This document shows, one piece after another, positions 48,400 through 57,690 of a stretch of 64,000 bases of DNA (positions are counted from its first letter, which is position 1; every line of letters starts with the position of its first letter). This stretch comes from Manis javanica (Eukaryota; Chordata; Mammalia; Pholidota; Manidae): assembly GCF_040802235.1 (NCBI RefSeq), contig NC_133165.1, positions 44,405,629 to 44,469,628 on the forward strand. Reading direction: 5' to 3'. A model generated the notes under the pieces. That model did no database searches, was not told the DNA's origin, and worked only from the letters and a program-made list of their open reading frames with translations. The position numbers were made by a program, and so were the translations under genes.

Positions 48400-49989
48400 G
48401 TCCCGATGTTAAATAGATATGAGTGGGGTGGAAAGAGAAAAAGGCCAGGAAAGTCCACTAAAAAACCCAGAGTTAATTAATTAAAGCTCAAATAGGAGCA
48501 ACTTGGCCTGGAATGTTTGAATATTCCTCAGATAAAGGAGGGTACCTCAGCATAACCTGTCTTTATTACGTTAATCATACAGGACCAGCTTCTTCTTTTC
48601 TAACTTTACCTATATGCTATTTTTTCTTTTCTCTCTGACCCCAATCAAATAGTCTATAACCAAGGCAATCAATTCAGCATGCAGGTGCAGCTGTAAACAA
48701 CATAGCAAAAAGCAGGAAGGATTTCATTCCAAATATTGAATTTTAATACCCAGGAGGTCAAGAAGCAAGACTCTCAACTTACTCATTAGCAAACAGACAA
48801 TAACTCTGCCCCCTTGGAAAAAGGGCAGCCAGTCCTGATATGCTCCCAAACCAGTAAGCTGCTAACCTGGGAGGGGACTAAAGCAGTAAATTTTTTGTTA
48901 CGCTAATTTTGCAGAATTACCCAGAGGACTGATAAGAAATATAATGTCTCATCAAAGATACTTGAGACCACCTAACAAGTCTACACCTCCAGGTGCTGGC
49001 CACACTCCTAAAGAATCTTTAAAAAGGGAAACCCCCAACCCCTGGGGCACTCCTCTCTCTGAGGCCGCTGGCATCCACGAAGTGCACAACCTTTTAACTT
49101 AAAACTTTCTCCAACCTCCCGGGGTGCCCCTCCCTCCTGAGGTGGCCTGCACTTTCTGTCTCCCAGAGTAACTCTAACCAAAACTCTCAATCTGCCTCAC
49201 TGCTGTGTCCCTGCCCCTCAACTCTCCATTGCGGCTGCGGCGGGGACAGGGACCAAGGAAAACACACAATATCAGGGCTTGTCCTGTGAAGTCTCTTGTA
49301 GTTCCTCTTCCTTCACTTTCCTTTCTCTGATATTGAGGGGAAATAGGGGAAGCGCCCTTGGTAACCAACAGATTCCTCAGGTGAACTGGAGGCTTTATTA
49401 CTATCAAAAAAATAACTTACACCTGGCAAAGCCAGTTCTCATCTGATCTAACTTTAATCCAGACACAACAGCAAAATTTGATTATCTTCTGTTTGTCCTT
49501 AACCTGGTACAGGAGGTGTCCCCCCAGTACCGTAACCTTCACCCCAGCAGGCTATCTGGGGGAATTCCAAGGGAGCTCATCTGGTTCCCTTTCTCTGCTT
49601 CCCTAGTCCTAGAATTTGTATTTCCCATCCTTCAAGAGGTCCCTGTGTCCGAGGTCCCTGTGTCCGAGGTCCCCCCATAATGGAAGTTTCTTGCACACAC
49701 CCCGAGATTACACGTCTCAGCCACACACACTAGACCCTGAAAAATGCCCAACCACCAAGGCAGTACTTACAGCCCAATTTTCCTACCTTGGCTCATGCAT
49801 GAGTTACCTGGTTGCCACGGTGCCTGTCTTTTCTCCCCTGCGTCAGTCACACTGTCTCCACACAACAGTCTCAGGTCTCCCTTCAGCTTCTGTGTGAAGG
49901 TGAGATGCCCAGACAGAGTGAGCTGCCCAAAGCCAGGCAGGATGCATCTTGCCACTCTGCTTGGGCCCCCACCTCACACAGGCAAGAGG
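48400..49989 (-). other. ERV1 leader between primer site and gag
   Basis: Non-coding in appearance. Near 49170-49300 the - strand text (ILCVFLGPCPRRSRNGELRG) is reminiscent of gammaretroviral leader/pre-gag sequence. A 15-base unit (gaggtccctgtgtcc) is repeated in tandem at 49636-49665. No intact gag start was found. Confidence 0.5.
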
Positions 49990-50007
49990 ATCCCAGACGA
50001 GCTCCCA
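49990..50007 (-). other. ERV1 primer-binding site, tRNA-Pro-like
   Basis: The - strand reads TGGGAGCTCGTCTGGGAT just inside the 5' LTR end. It differs at two positions from TGGGGGCTCGTCCGGGAT, the complement of the tRNA-Pro 3' end used by many gammaretroviruses. Confidence 0.7.
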
Positions 50008-50010
50008 AAT

Positions 50011-50408
50011 TGTGAGAAACACACTCACTGGTCCATATTCAATAAGTGGACACGGAGTTCAAGAAAACAGCAGAGCGAGACTTTAATGATGATCTTGCAA
50101 GATCGGGTGTCTGGTGGGCAGGAACACCTGGGGAGTTTGGCACCAGTAATTTATCTGCTAGTGCGCCAAGTCCCTCCCCTAGTTCCTTATTGGCTAAGTA
50201 CTACAGGGCTCATATTCTTCCCCGGACTCGCCTAAGCCAGTTATATCTTTACATTTCTCTTAATCTTATTGGTAGGTTTTAAAAAAACTCAAACAGGTAT
50301 GCCAGGCCCTTATCAATTCCCCCACCCCCACTCAGCCTGAGCAGCTTCCACCACATGGCCCCTTGTTAATACCTTACTGTTAAAATGTTTAAACATCCTA
50401 CTGGGAAT
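50011..50408 (-). repeat. ERV1 5' LTR, left portion (split by ERV2)
   Basis: Homologous to the 3' LTR from 39848. It runs to the GGAAT where ERV2 begins and resumes at 57652-57690. Differences from the 3' LTR are more numerous than those between the two ERV2 LTRs, so ERV1 is the older provirus. Confidence 0.85.
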
Positions 50409-50657
50409 TGACAGGAAAGGAGCGACACATAGCAGCAATTCACCGGAGAGTTCCGCTTTATTAGGGAAAGTTGCTGGGTTATATAGGAAGGGGCATGAAT
50501 TCATTGAGGTGTCACTTCTACGGGGCTGGTGGCTGTTGGCTAGGTGCTGGGATTGGGACGGGGACGAGAGGTGATTGGGCTTCAGGTGGCGCCGGCAGGA
50601 ACTGAGAACCCCGAAGAGAAGCCAGAAGTTTGCCATCTTACTGGTGGGGACCCTTCA
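50409..50657 (-). repeat. ERV2 3' LTR
   Basis: 249 bases, TG...CA, partner of 57403-57651. On the - strand a TATATAA box (near 50478-50484) is followed only about 20 bases later by AATAAA (50457-50462), a very compact U3-R arrangement. Confidence 0.92.
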
Positions 50658-50958
50658 TTCCCCCTTTTCTCCTCTGTGGGTTTGTGGACGTTGCTTTCTC
50701 TCTGGCTGCTTCCTGCTGAACAGGGGTGGAGAAGGGAGTGAGGGCTTGAGGATTGGGAGGAAAGGGTTGATAGGACTCCCCACAGTAAGGACGAGTAGAT
50801 GTGGACTTCTTCAGGTTTGGAAATCAATGAAGGTTCCCTGTAACCATAGGTTGAGGACCTGTTGATTCCAATGGTGCTAAGAGGATATGGGTGTCAGGAG
50901 CCAGGCGTCTGCAGCCATTGTTTCCAGGAACAGTTTCCAGTGGAGAGAGGGGTCCATC

Positions 50959-51603
50959 TCAGCGTGTGGTGAGGAGGTCACGTGAGGGTGAGGGATCTTC
51001 TGTGGCCAGAAGCTGGTAGTTCCTGAGTAAAAGCTGGTTGAAAGCTTGATTAGAGATTTTTCTGACTTGGGATTTGATGAACTTTATTATACAGAGTAAG
51101 AAGAGACAGGCGAGAAGAATGATTATTATGGGGCCTGCAATGGGCCAGAGCCAGGTGAGGAGGGGATTTGTTAGTACTGAAGAGAATGGGTTGGAATTGG
51201 AAGCAGAGTGGAGGCTAGAGGCAAGGTCAGTGAGTTTGGTAATGTCAGTTTCTACAATGCCAGATTCGTTGATGTAATAGCAGCACTCTTCTTGGAGAAA
51301 GACGCAGGTGCCGCCCTTCTCGGCTGTAAGCAGTTCTAGGGCCCGCCTGCTTTGAAGGGTGACTTTAGCTAGCGAAGTGACCTGTCTTTGGAGAGAGGCT
51401 AGAGAATCAGCAGTGGATGTTAGGGCTTCCTCAAGTTTGGCGTTGAGATCTCTAACTACCCATAGAGAGTGACCCAAGGCTTCTCCCGAAAACCCTGCCC
51501 CAATGGCTGAGGTGATCAAAGAGCTACTGACCATGATGGGAAGGAAAGCAGCTCTTTTTGTGTGTGAGGGCAAGGGAGGTTGGAGCTCAAGATATTCTGC
51601 CAT
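50959..51603 (-). CDS. ERV2 Env transmembrane-subunit open frame, 214 codons
   Basis: An uninterrupted frame covers the TM part of a gammaretroviral Env, the membrane-fusion subunit. A cleavage-like HTKR lies at residues 14-17. A hydrophobic fusion-peptide-like segment follows at about 18-40, then heptad-rich sequence at 50-85. Next come an immunosuppressive-domain-like segment at about 84-100 and the CX6CC motif at Cys100, Cys107 and Cys108. A membrane anchor lies at about 152-175, followed by a cytoplasmic tail of about 40 residues. The surface subunit upstream is frameshifted, so no complete Env can be made from this locus. The frame is open upstream of the first ATG, so the chosen start is only nominal. 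Expression is unknown. It is annotated as an open retroviral remnant, not as a host gene. Confidence 0.75.
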   Translation of the reverse strand: MAEYLELQPPLPSHTKRAAFLPIMVSSSLITSAIGAGFSGEALGHSLWVVRDLNAKLEEALTSTADSLASLQRQVTSLAKVTLQSRRALELLTAEKGGTCVFLQEECCYYINESGIVETDITKLTDLASSLHSASNSNPFSSVLTNPLLTWLWPIAGPIIIILLACLFLLCIIKFIKSQVRKISNQAFNQLLLRNYQLLATEDPSPSRDLLTTR

Positions 51604-51649
51604 GCTGTAAAGTGTTAACTGTGCGATTAGGGTGACGAGAATGCAGGGT

Positions 51650-52500
51650 GTATCGGAGTTGAGAGGCAGTGAGTTGAAAAAACTGCCATTACACTAAATG
51701 AAGTGTGTCGGTTGCGTAAAAACTCTTAGAGCCGGAGGTAGGGGTGTAGATAGAGAGGCAGTGAAGTGCGCTGGAGGGGGGTGGAGTTGGGCCTACACAG
51801 TGGTGGATGGTGAGATCTGCGTATTCTGGTTCCCATAGGGGTATGCCTGCCAGAGGGCAGAGGGGTTGTCTTTCTGCATGGAAGGAGTAGTTGGAAATAT
51901 TAAGGGGCACGGCGGCCAGCAGTGGGCGCTGTAGTGATGCGCACAAGAAACAATTCGCTGTGTTAAGGGTGTGGTTGAGAAAGATGGTGGTGTCTTGAAT
52001 GAGCTGTAATGAAGAGTAGGAGAAATGAGAAGAGGGGCGGGGATAAGAAGATGAAGAGGCGCCGTCAAGAGTTTGGATAATGACTTTTTCAGAATGTCTC
52101 CTACCTGATGCAACTTGAGAGATCTGAGAATAAGAGGGAAAATACTTTTGAGAGATATGAAGGGTACCGTGGGGGTCGAGGACCCCCCCCCCATAGTAAA
52201 CTGAGGCTGTGACTCTGGCAGCTCATCAAGAGTCCCAGGGATCTGGGATTGATAAGGAGAATGAGCCGTTGGGATATTTCATGAAACGGTTGGAGGAGTA
52301 ATACTGTGGGTACTGGAAGTTACTCATGTAGTGAATTGCACAAGACCAGTAGGGAAATCTCTTGTAGGTGTCTGGCTATCGCCTGCAATAGGCTTGTTTT
52401 TGGTCATAGAGGAAGCAGAGGTAGGGAGAATAAGGGTAGCTGCTAGTGAACACTTCGGTGGAGGGAAGGAAAGTGGAGGTATAAAGGATCAGAGCAGCTT
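51650..52500 (-). pseudogene. ERV2 env, surface-subunit remnant
   Basis: - strand text with scattered tryptophan, cysteine and glycosylation-type motifs (NISNYSF, WQAYPYGNQNTQ) continues towards the TM frame. Stops and shifts break it, notably near 51650-51700, 51950 and 52230. Identity rests mainly on its position between pol and TM. Confidence 0.55.
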
Positions 52501-52501
52501 T

Positions 52502-54179
52502 TCAGAGGGCAGTCTGGTGTGGCAATGAGGGCAGTAACTTTTGTTTGATGCTGTGTGTAAGTCTCTCTGACTTTGAATCACCATATAAAGGAGGCTGGGA
52601 GCGGGGAAGATAATAGGAATGAGGGAAAAAAGTGAGACAGCAGTAAAGGAGGAAAAAGTCATGATTCGGGTATGGATGGCAAAGGGGGTGAACGGGATTT
52701 TGGAGGAAAGAGGACAGTAAGGTTAGGAGTCTGGAGGGAGGGAGAGTCTGTAAACTTTTGTAGGTTAAGAGATCTTTTAGGTGATGTGGGGACAGAATGG
52801 TAAGGGGCGCCCTGAATGTCAGTTTATGAGCTTCTTTCTGCAAGAGCTGTCTAGCGGCTAATGCTCGTAGGCAGGGGGCCCATCCCTGAACTGTGGGGTC
52901 TAATTGCTTGGAGAGATAAGCTACTGGGGCAAAGGATGGGCCATAATATTGGCTTAGGACTCCTAGAGCTTGACTGGACCTCTCATGAATGTATAATGAG
53001 AAGGGCTTCGACAAATCAGGAAGATGGAGAGCTGTGGCTTCACAAGGGCTTGACGGAGCTTAATAAAGGAGTGTCGGGGTGAGGAGGATAATGGTTTTTT
53101 AGGGGGGCTCTTGCTGAGGTCGTATAAGGGTCTTGCCAACAGGGAGCAGGGAGAAGTTAGGGATCTATGCTCTAAAATATCTAGCTAGGCTTAGAAAGGA
53201 AAGGATTTCTGTCTTGGTTTTGGGAATGGGCAGGTTAGAGAGGAGCTATTTTCTGTCTAAGGTAATGGACTTTCTTTGTTGAGATAGAAGGAATCTGAGG
53301 TAAGTGGCAGAAGGGGAAGAGATTTGAGATTTGACGGGGGATACTCAGTAACTTCTGGAAGCTAGAAGGTTAAGTAGGGAGTCAGTGTCAAGTTGAGACT
53401 GTTCCCACGAGAGACTGCAGAGTAGAAGATTGTCCATGTATTATAATAAGGTGGACTTGGAGTGATCATGATGAAACTGTTTGAGGTCCTGAGCTAGGAC
53501 CTGTGTAAAAATATGGGGACTATCTCTGAAGCTTTGTGGCAAAACTGTCCAAGTGAGTTGTTCAGAATGTCTTGTGTATGGGTCCGTCCAGGTGAAGATG
53601 AAAAAATCTTGGGAGCAGGGGCTTAGAGGGATAGAAAAATGGGTCTTTGAGATCTAGGACTGAGAAGTGGGAAGCCAAGGCAGGGATCTGCGATAAAAGG
53701 CTGTATGGATTTGGAACTAAGGGATGGATAGGGACAACGGCTATGTTGATGAGGCGAAGGTCTTGGACTAGGTGGAAAGATCCATTGGTTTTTTTAACAG
53801 CTAATATGGGTGTATTAAATGGGTAGTGAGTGGGTCTGAGGTAATTTTTGTTTAAGAGATCTTGAATGATGGGTTGGAGGCCTATGAGGGCTGAAGTGGT
53901 TAGGGGGTATTGGGCCTGACAGATATACTGAGAGGGGTCACGTAATTTGATAGAGGCAGGGGGACATAGGGCCACGGAGGGGCTTGTAATGTCCCAAACT
54001 TTGGGATTTACAGGGTGTATGAGGGCAGAACCGGAGCTTTCATTGGGTAGAGGGGGGTTGTCAGCTATGAGGGCCATCAGAAAGGGAGTACTGGGGGCTG
54101 TGGGATTGGATATAGTTATGGAAACGTGGAGGAGGGAAAGGTTGGCTCGTCTTAGTAAAGGGATGGGACACTGGGGCAT
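52502..54179 (-). pseudogene. ERV2 pol, reverse transcriptase and partial RNase H
   Basis: From 54179 downwards the - strand reads class I reverse transcriptase text: CQAQYPLTTSALIGLQPIIQ, LLNKNYLRPTHYPFNTPILA and SHFSVLDLKDPFF. The catalytic YXDD box near 53435 reads YMDN and is preceded by a stop. RNase H/connection text follows at 52502-53014 (LGVLSQYYGPSFAPVAYLSK). The stretch 53040-53560 contains several stops. The changed active-site Asp would by itself abolish polymerase activity. Confidence 0.8.
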
Positions 54180-54429
54180 AACTAGGAAGGAATGGGAGAA
54201 AGCTGTCTAGGATTGTGCATAAAAGGGGGGGGTTTAATGGGAAAATCTGTTTACCTCTTACCCTGACTATAGGAGTAATGGCAGGCATGGTAGGGCCCCG
54301 GTATTCTCGCAAGACTGAGAAGGTGGCTCCTGTGTCTAGGAGGAAGGAGATGGGGCAACCGTCTACTGTTAAAGTAACCCTGGGCTCCTGTTGATGGAAA
54401 TGGTCGGGCAAGAAGCCCCCGGGCCCCAT
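54061..54429 (-). pseudogene. ERV2 protease region
   Basis: An open stretch with the aspartic-protease active-site text FLLDTGATFSVL at about residues 29-40 follows the nucleocapsid. An in-frame TAG lies between the zinc knuckles and this segment (near 54428-54432). That position suits the gag-pol readthrough stop of gammaretroviruses, but it could be a random stop. Confidence 0.7.
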
Positions 54430-55070
54430 CAGTCTTCTTCTGCCAGCCCCACTACAGCAGGCTTAGGATGGGGGTTGTTCGTCCAGCCTCCCCTTCGGGG
54501 GGTTGGGCAATCAGACCCCCAGTGGCCCTTTTTGTGGCATCTGGGGCATGGGGTGGTAGGAGATCTGGGGGAGGGGCACGCCCTTGACCAATGTCCCTCT
54601 TTTCCACACTTGAAACAAGCTCCTGGGGGGTGGGGGCTTGTTTGTAGAGGGGCGCCCAGGTTGTGGTTTTATCAGCTGGGCCAACATTTTAAAATTGGCC
54701 AGATCAACCTTTTGTTTACGGCGTTCTTTCTCCTCCTCCCGCTTATGGAAGACTTAAAAGCCACTGTTAGGATCTCAGTCTGTGGGGTAGCGGGGCCCTG
54801 TTCTAACTTTTTGAGTTTAGCTTTAATGTCGGAGTAGCCTTGAGCTAGGAAGTATGTCATAAGGACATGTCTTCCATTAGGTGTTTCTGGGTCCAGGCTG
54901 GTATACTGTAATAGGGCTTGAGTGAGTCTGTCTAAGAACTCGGAGGGGATTTCATCTCTCTTTTGCATTATGTCTTGGAGCTTTTGAAAATTGACTACTT
55001 TACAAGCTGCCTTTTTCAGACCTGCTATTAAGCAGGAGGCAAAAATATCTCGAGAGCGGAGTCTCATGGC
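54430..55070 (-). pseudogene. ERV2 gag, capsid C-terminus and nucleocapsid
   Basis: The - strand carries a capsid major-homology-type segment (MQKRDEIPSEFLDRLTQALL) and a charged end at 54672-55067. Two CCHC zinc knuckles follow: C-F-K-C-G-K..G-H-W..C near 54580-54620 and CPRCHKKGHWGSDC near 54500-54550. Two knuckles, not one, are a useful lineage character among class I elements. A frame change separates the capsid from the knuckles. Confidence 0.75.
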
Positions 55071-55549
55071 GGTGTTATAATCTCAGTGTGGGTCTTGTTC
55101 GGGGACAGCAGTGGGGCCAGGGGGATAGGTGGGGTCAGTCCTGTGGGTTTCGGTAGCCTGCATTTGGGCAAAGTCTCAGACTCGTCTACGCTCTTCAGGG
55201 AGGAGAGTATTGGCCAGGAGCATGAAAATGTCATGATGTGTGAGGCTGTAAGACTGGAGGGTCTATTGAAACTCCCTGATGTATGTCAAGGGATCAGTGG
55301 AAAAGGAACTTAGGCGTTTCTCCAGTTGGGCTAAATCTCTTAAGGAGAAAGGGACGTGAACGCGCACGATGCCTTTGGATCCTGCTACCTCCAGGAGGGG
55401 GGCGATAATTTTGGGAGGCTCTCGGGACTGAGTCTGAGGGGGACTGAAGGGTTCTGGCTCAGTCTGTGGGGGAGTGACGTGGTCTAGCCGTGCCTAGTCA
55501 AGCAGGTCCTGAAATACAGAAGGGGGGCAAAGAAAATAAAGAAAGATAG

Positions 55550-55675
55550 AATCAGACCCACGTGTCGCCAGCTAGCAGCCCAGCTGCTTGCCTCTGTTGC
55601 TTTAGTTGGGCTTGAACTCATGACTCTGAGGTTAAGAGTCCCATGCTCCACTAACTGAGCTACAGCAGGGCTCCA
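55550..55675 (-). repeat. tRNA-Lys(CTT)-like SINE or tRNA retrocopy within ERV2 gag
   Basis: About 70 bases on the - strand (55600-55672) resemble tRNA-Lys. They have an A-box-like TAGCTCAGTTAGTGGAGCA, an anticodon-loop ACTCTTAACC with CTT, and a B box GTTCAAGCC. The acceptor stem is mismatched, so it is not a functional tRNA gene. A non-tRNA tail of unknown origin follows on the - strand. No clear duplication or poly(A) was found, so boundaries are uncertain. Confidence 0.6.
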
Positions 55676-55852
55676 GTTAATTGCTTATGGAATGTGTAAA
55701 CAGAATGTTCTTTGTTCTCTATTCTTGCCACATCCGCAAGTGGGGAAAGGGCATATTTAGAAGCAGGGGCGGTGTTTCTACACATCTTCAAGGTCTCCCT
55801 ATTTTCAGAATGAGGAGTCTTGGCAAGATATGTTTTTGTGGACAGATAACTT

Positions 55853-56482
55853 CTAAGGACTGCACTGGTTTTTGTTTAGCTTGTGCTTTCCCATGCTGCG
55901 TTCAGACATGGGGGGAGGTGCTTTCCCATTCTCTCTACAAACATGTGAGAAGACAAAGGCGGTCCCTAACAGGGGAGAAATAGGTGATGAGGGCAAAGAC
56001 GGAGGAGGCCCCTGGGACCTAATTAAAGGGGGGGCTGAAAGGCTCAGGCTTAATCTGCAGGGGGACGAAGGCGGAGGAGGTGAGATGGGGGAGGAGATGG
56101 TGGGGGAGGAAGGGAGAAGGGCTGTTGTAGGAGAAGAAGGGGAAGGGAGTGAACGGAAGGCTTCTGCGGGGGCGGGGGCTTGCAGGCTAGGAGAACTTGG
56201 GAGGGGGTTGGGGGAGGAGGAGGCGGAAAGCTTCAATATAGGGAATCTCCTTCCATTTTTTCAGGCGCTGGCAGTAGTTAAAAAGATCACGAGTGATGTT
56301 AGGATCAAGAGTTCCCCCTGCGGGCCATTGGTTGTTATTGTCTAGGGGGTATGTCGGCCAATCTTGGGAGCAATATTTACGGAGAAGTTTGGTTTTATAT
56401 CAGGCGTCAGGGAGAGGGTAGCCAGATGCTTAAGCAGGCATTCAAGAGGTGAACCTTCAGGGAGGGATGAGGAGGCTCCCAT
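55853..56482 (-). pseudogene. ERV2 gag, matrix and proline-rich region
   Basis: The start ATG at 56480-56482 gives MGASSSLPEGSPLECLL, an N-myristoylation-type matrix start. A frameshift in the matrix near 56370-56420 is followed in another frame by WPTYPLDN and KKWKEIPYIEAF, then a Pro/Ser-rich domain at 55853-56236. This fits a gammaretroviral matrix-p12 arrangement. The matrix is broken by that shift. Confidence 0.75.
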
Positions 56483-56767
56483 GGCTAAAGGACAGAGAAG
56501 GAGACAAACAGGGGAAGACGAACAGAGATCCTCGGACTGGAAGCAGACCGCAAGGTGACAAAGGGCGTCCCCGATGATCCTTGGTGGTCTGCGGAAACTC
56601 GTATACGAGTCGGAATTTCTTAGGAAGTGTGGGTCATCACCCAGACTTCCCTAAGAAGGCAGAGTGCCGGAGTCACGAGGTACCTAGCGCTAGGCGTTTT
56701 CAGCGGATGGAACAGAAGGAGGAGGGGGGGAAAAGGGAGCGTTCTCATCCACAAAGGAGTCACCTCG

Positions 56768-57260
56768 TTTATGGCTGTTGGAGGAGGGGCCTGAGTGTCC
56801 ACCGCAGCCATAAAGGCATGAGGCAGGGATTTATGGCTGTTGGAGGAGGGGCCTGGGGGTCCGCCGCAGCCGTGAAGGCCTGAGGCGGGGAGAGTTCCCT
56901 CCTCATCCCCGAGCGTCAGGACCTTGCCGGACGATCACATCAATGGCACTGCGATAGCTCGGAGAAGAGTAGCCCACCCAGGGGAAATTTTGCTTAAAAA
57001 GTTTCAGCACTGATGGAAGGGACGGTGAATGCATTTATAACTGTTGGAGGAGGGGCCTGAGGGTCCGCCGCAGCCGTAAAGGCTTGCGGCGGGGATTTAT
57101 GGCTGTTGGAGGAGTGGCCTGAGGGGCCTGAGGGTCTGCCGCAGCCGTGAAGGCCTGAGGCAGGGAGCGTTCCCTCCTCATCCCCGAGCGTCAGGGCCTT
57201 GCCGTCGATCACGGTCAATGGCACTGTGATAGCTCGGGGAAGAGTGGCCCACTGCAGGGG
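56768..57260 (-). repeat. Hierarchical tandem repeats in the ERV2 leader
   Basis: A 266-bp unit occurs twice (from 56768 and from 57034). Each unit starts with two about 62-bp sub-repeats, giving starts at 56768, 56830, 57034 and 57096. Each sub-repeat has the phrase gctgttggaggaggggcctg and then a ccgccgcagcc-type block. The units also share cctcatccccgagcgtcagg and 'aatggcact'. They lie between the primer site and gag, where packaging and splice-donor signals usually lie. Confidence 0.9.
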
Positions 57261-57383
57261 GAAAACTTACCTAAAGTCTAGAGAGGAGTGGTGAGTGTGA
57301 TGAGCCAGCGCCAGAAAAAGAGGATGAGGGCAAGCTGCTGCTGGTGTCGGGGGGAAGACGGGGCCCAGTTGGGGTGTCCCATC

Positions 57384-57401
57384 TCCCGTGTTTCGGCACC
57401 A
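57384..57401 (-). other. ERV2 primer-binding site, tRNA-Phe-like
   Basis: The - strand reads TGGTGCCGAAACACGGGA, one base from the left LTR edge. It differs at one position from TGGTGCCGAAACCCGGGA, the complement of the tRNA-Phe 3' end. This places the element with ERV-F/Fc-type class I retroviruses. Confidence 0.85.
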
Positions 57402-57402
57402 A

Positions 57403-57651
57403 TGAAAGGAAAGGAGCGACACACAGCAGCAATTCACCGGAGAGTTCCCCTTTATTAGGGAAAGGTGCTGGGTTATATAGAAAGGGGCATGAATTGATTG
57501 AGGTGTCACTTCTACGGGGCTGGTGGCTGTTGGCTAGGTGCTGGGATTGGGAGGGGGGCCAGAGGTGATTGGGCTTCAGGTGGCGCCGGCGGGAACTGAG
57601 GACCCCGAAGAGAAGCCAGAAGTTTGCCATCTTACTGGTGGGGACCCTTCA
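57403..57651 (-). repeat. ERV2 5' LTR
   Basis: 249 bases, TG...CA, partner of 50409-50657, followed on the + strand by the GGAAT duplication and then the continuation of the ERV1 LTR. Confidence 0.92.
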
Positions 57652-57690
57652 GGAATAAATCACATTTAGGTTTTATACTCTTTCTTAACA
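57652..57690 (-). repeat. ERV1 5' LTR, right portion
   Basis: The sequence from GGAATAAATCAC to the terminal CA at 57690 continues the LTR broken at 50408, as the intact copy at 40249-40287 shows. Confidence 0.9.

Larger units (their letters stand above)
50409..57651 (-). mobile_element. ERV2, class I endogenous retrovirus (PBS Phe, ERV-F-like), nested in ERV1
   Basis: A provirus on the - strand with 249-bp LTRs at 57403-57651 (5') and 50409-50657 (3'). The 5-bp duplication GGAAT lies at 50404-50408 and 57652-57656. The order is LTR, phenylalanine-type primer site, repeat-rich leader, gag, protease, reverse transcriptase, part of RNase H, env, purine tract (50658-50672) and LTR. Integrase was not recognised; sequence passes from RNase H-like text to env near 52500. 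The LTRs differ at about 11 of 249 positions by eye (about 4%). Stops and frameshifts break gag, pol and the Env surface part, so it cannot produce virus. Confidence 0.9.
39848..57690 (-). mobile_element. ERV1, class I endogenous retrovirus (PBS Pro-like), with nested insertions
   Basis: This is a provirus on the - strand. Its 5' LTR is at 50011-57690 (split by ERV2) and its 3' LTR at 39848-40287; both run TG...CA. A proline-like primer site follows the 5' LTR and a purine tract precedes the 3' LTR. Between them lie a leader, a gag capsid fragment, RNase H and integrase fragments, and env fragments. Protease and reverse transcriptase are absent, and every frame is broken. Later insertions are ERV2 (50409-57651), a LINE-1 in env (40577-43640) and foreign LTRs in the leader. 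The flanking 5-mers GCCCT and GCCTA agree at four of five bases, a weak target duplication. It cannot produce virus. Confidence 0.85.

Noticed and set aside
55600-55672. Functional tRNA-Lys gene
   Set aside because: The acceptor stem does not pair well and the sequence is diverged inside a dead provirus; better called a SINE or retrocopy.
55872-56345. 157-codon + strand Gly/Glu-rich frame
   Set aside because: Antisense to the Pro/Ser-rich gag region of ERV2; the composition follows from the opposite strand.
39848-57690. A replication-competent provirus
   Set aside because: Both proviruses have missing or broken gag, pol and env parts, as listed; neither can produce virus.
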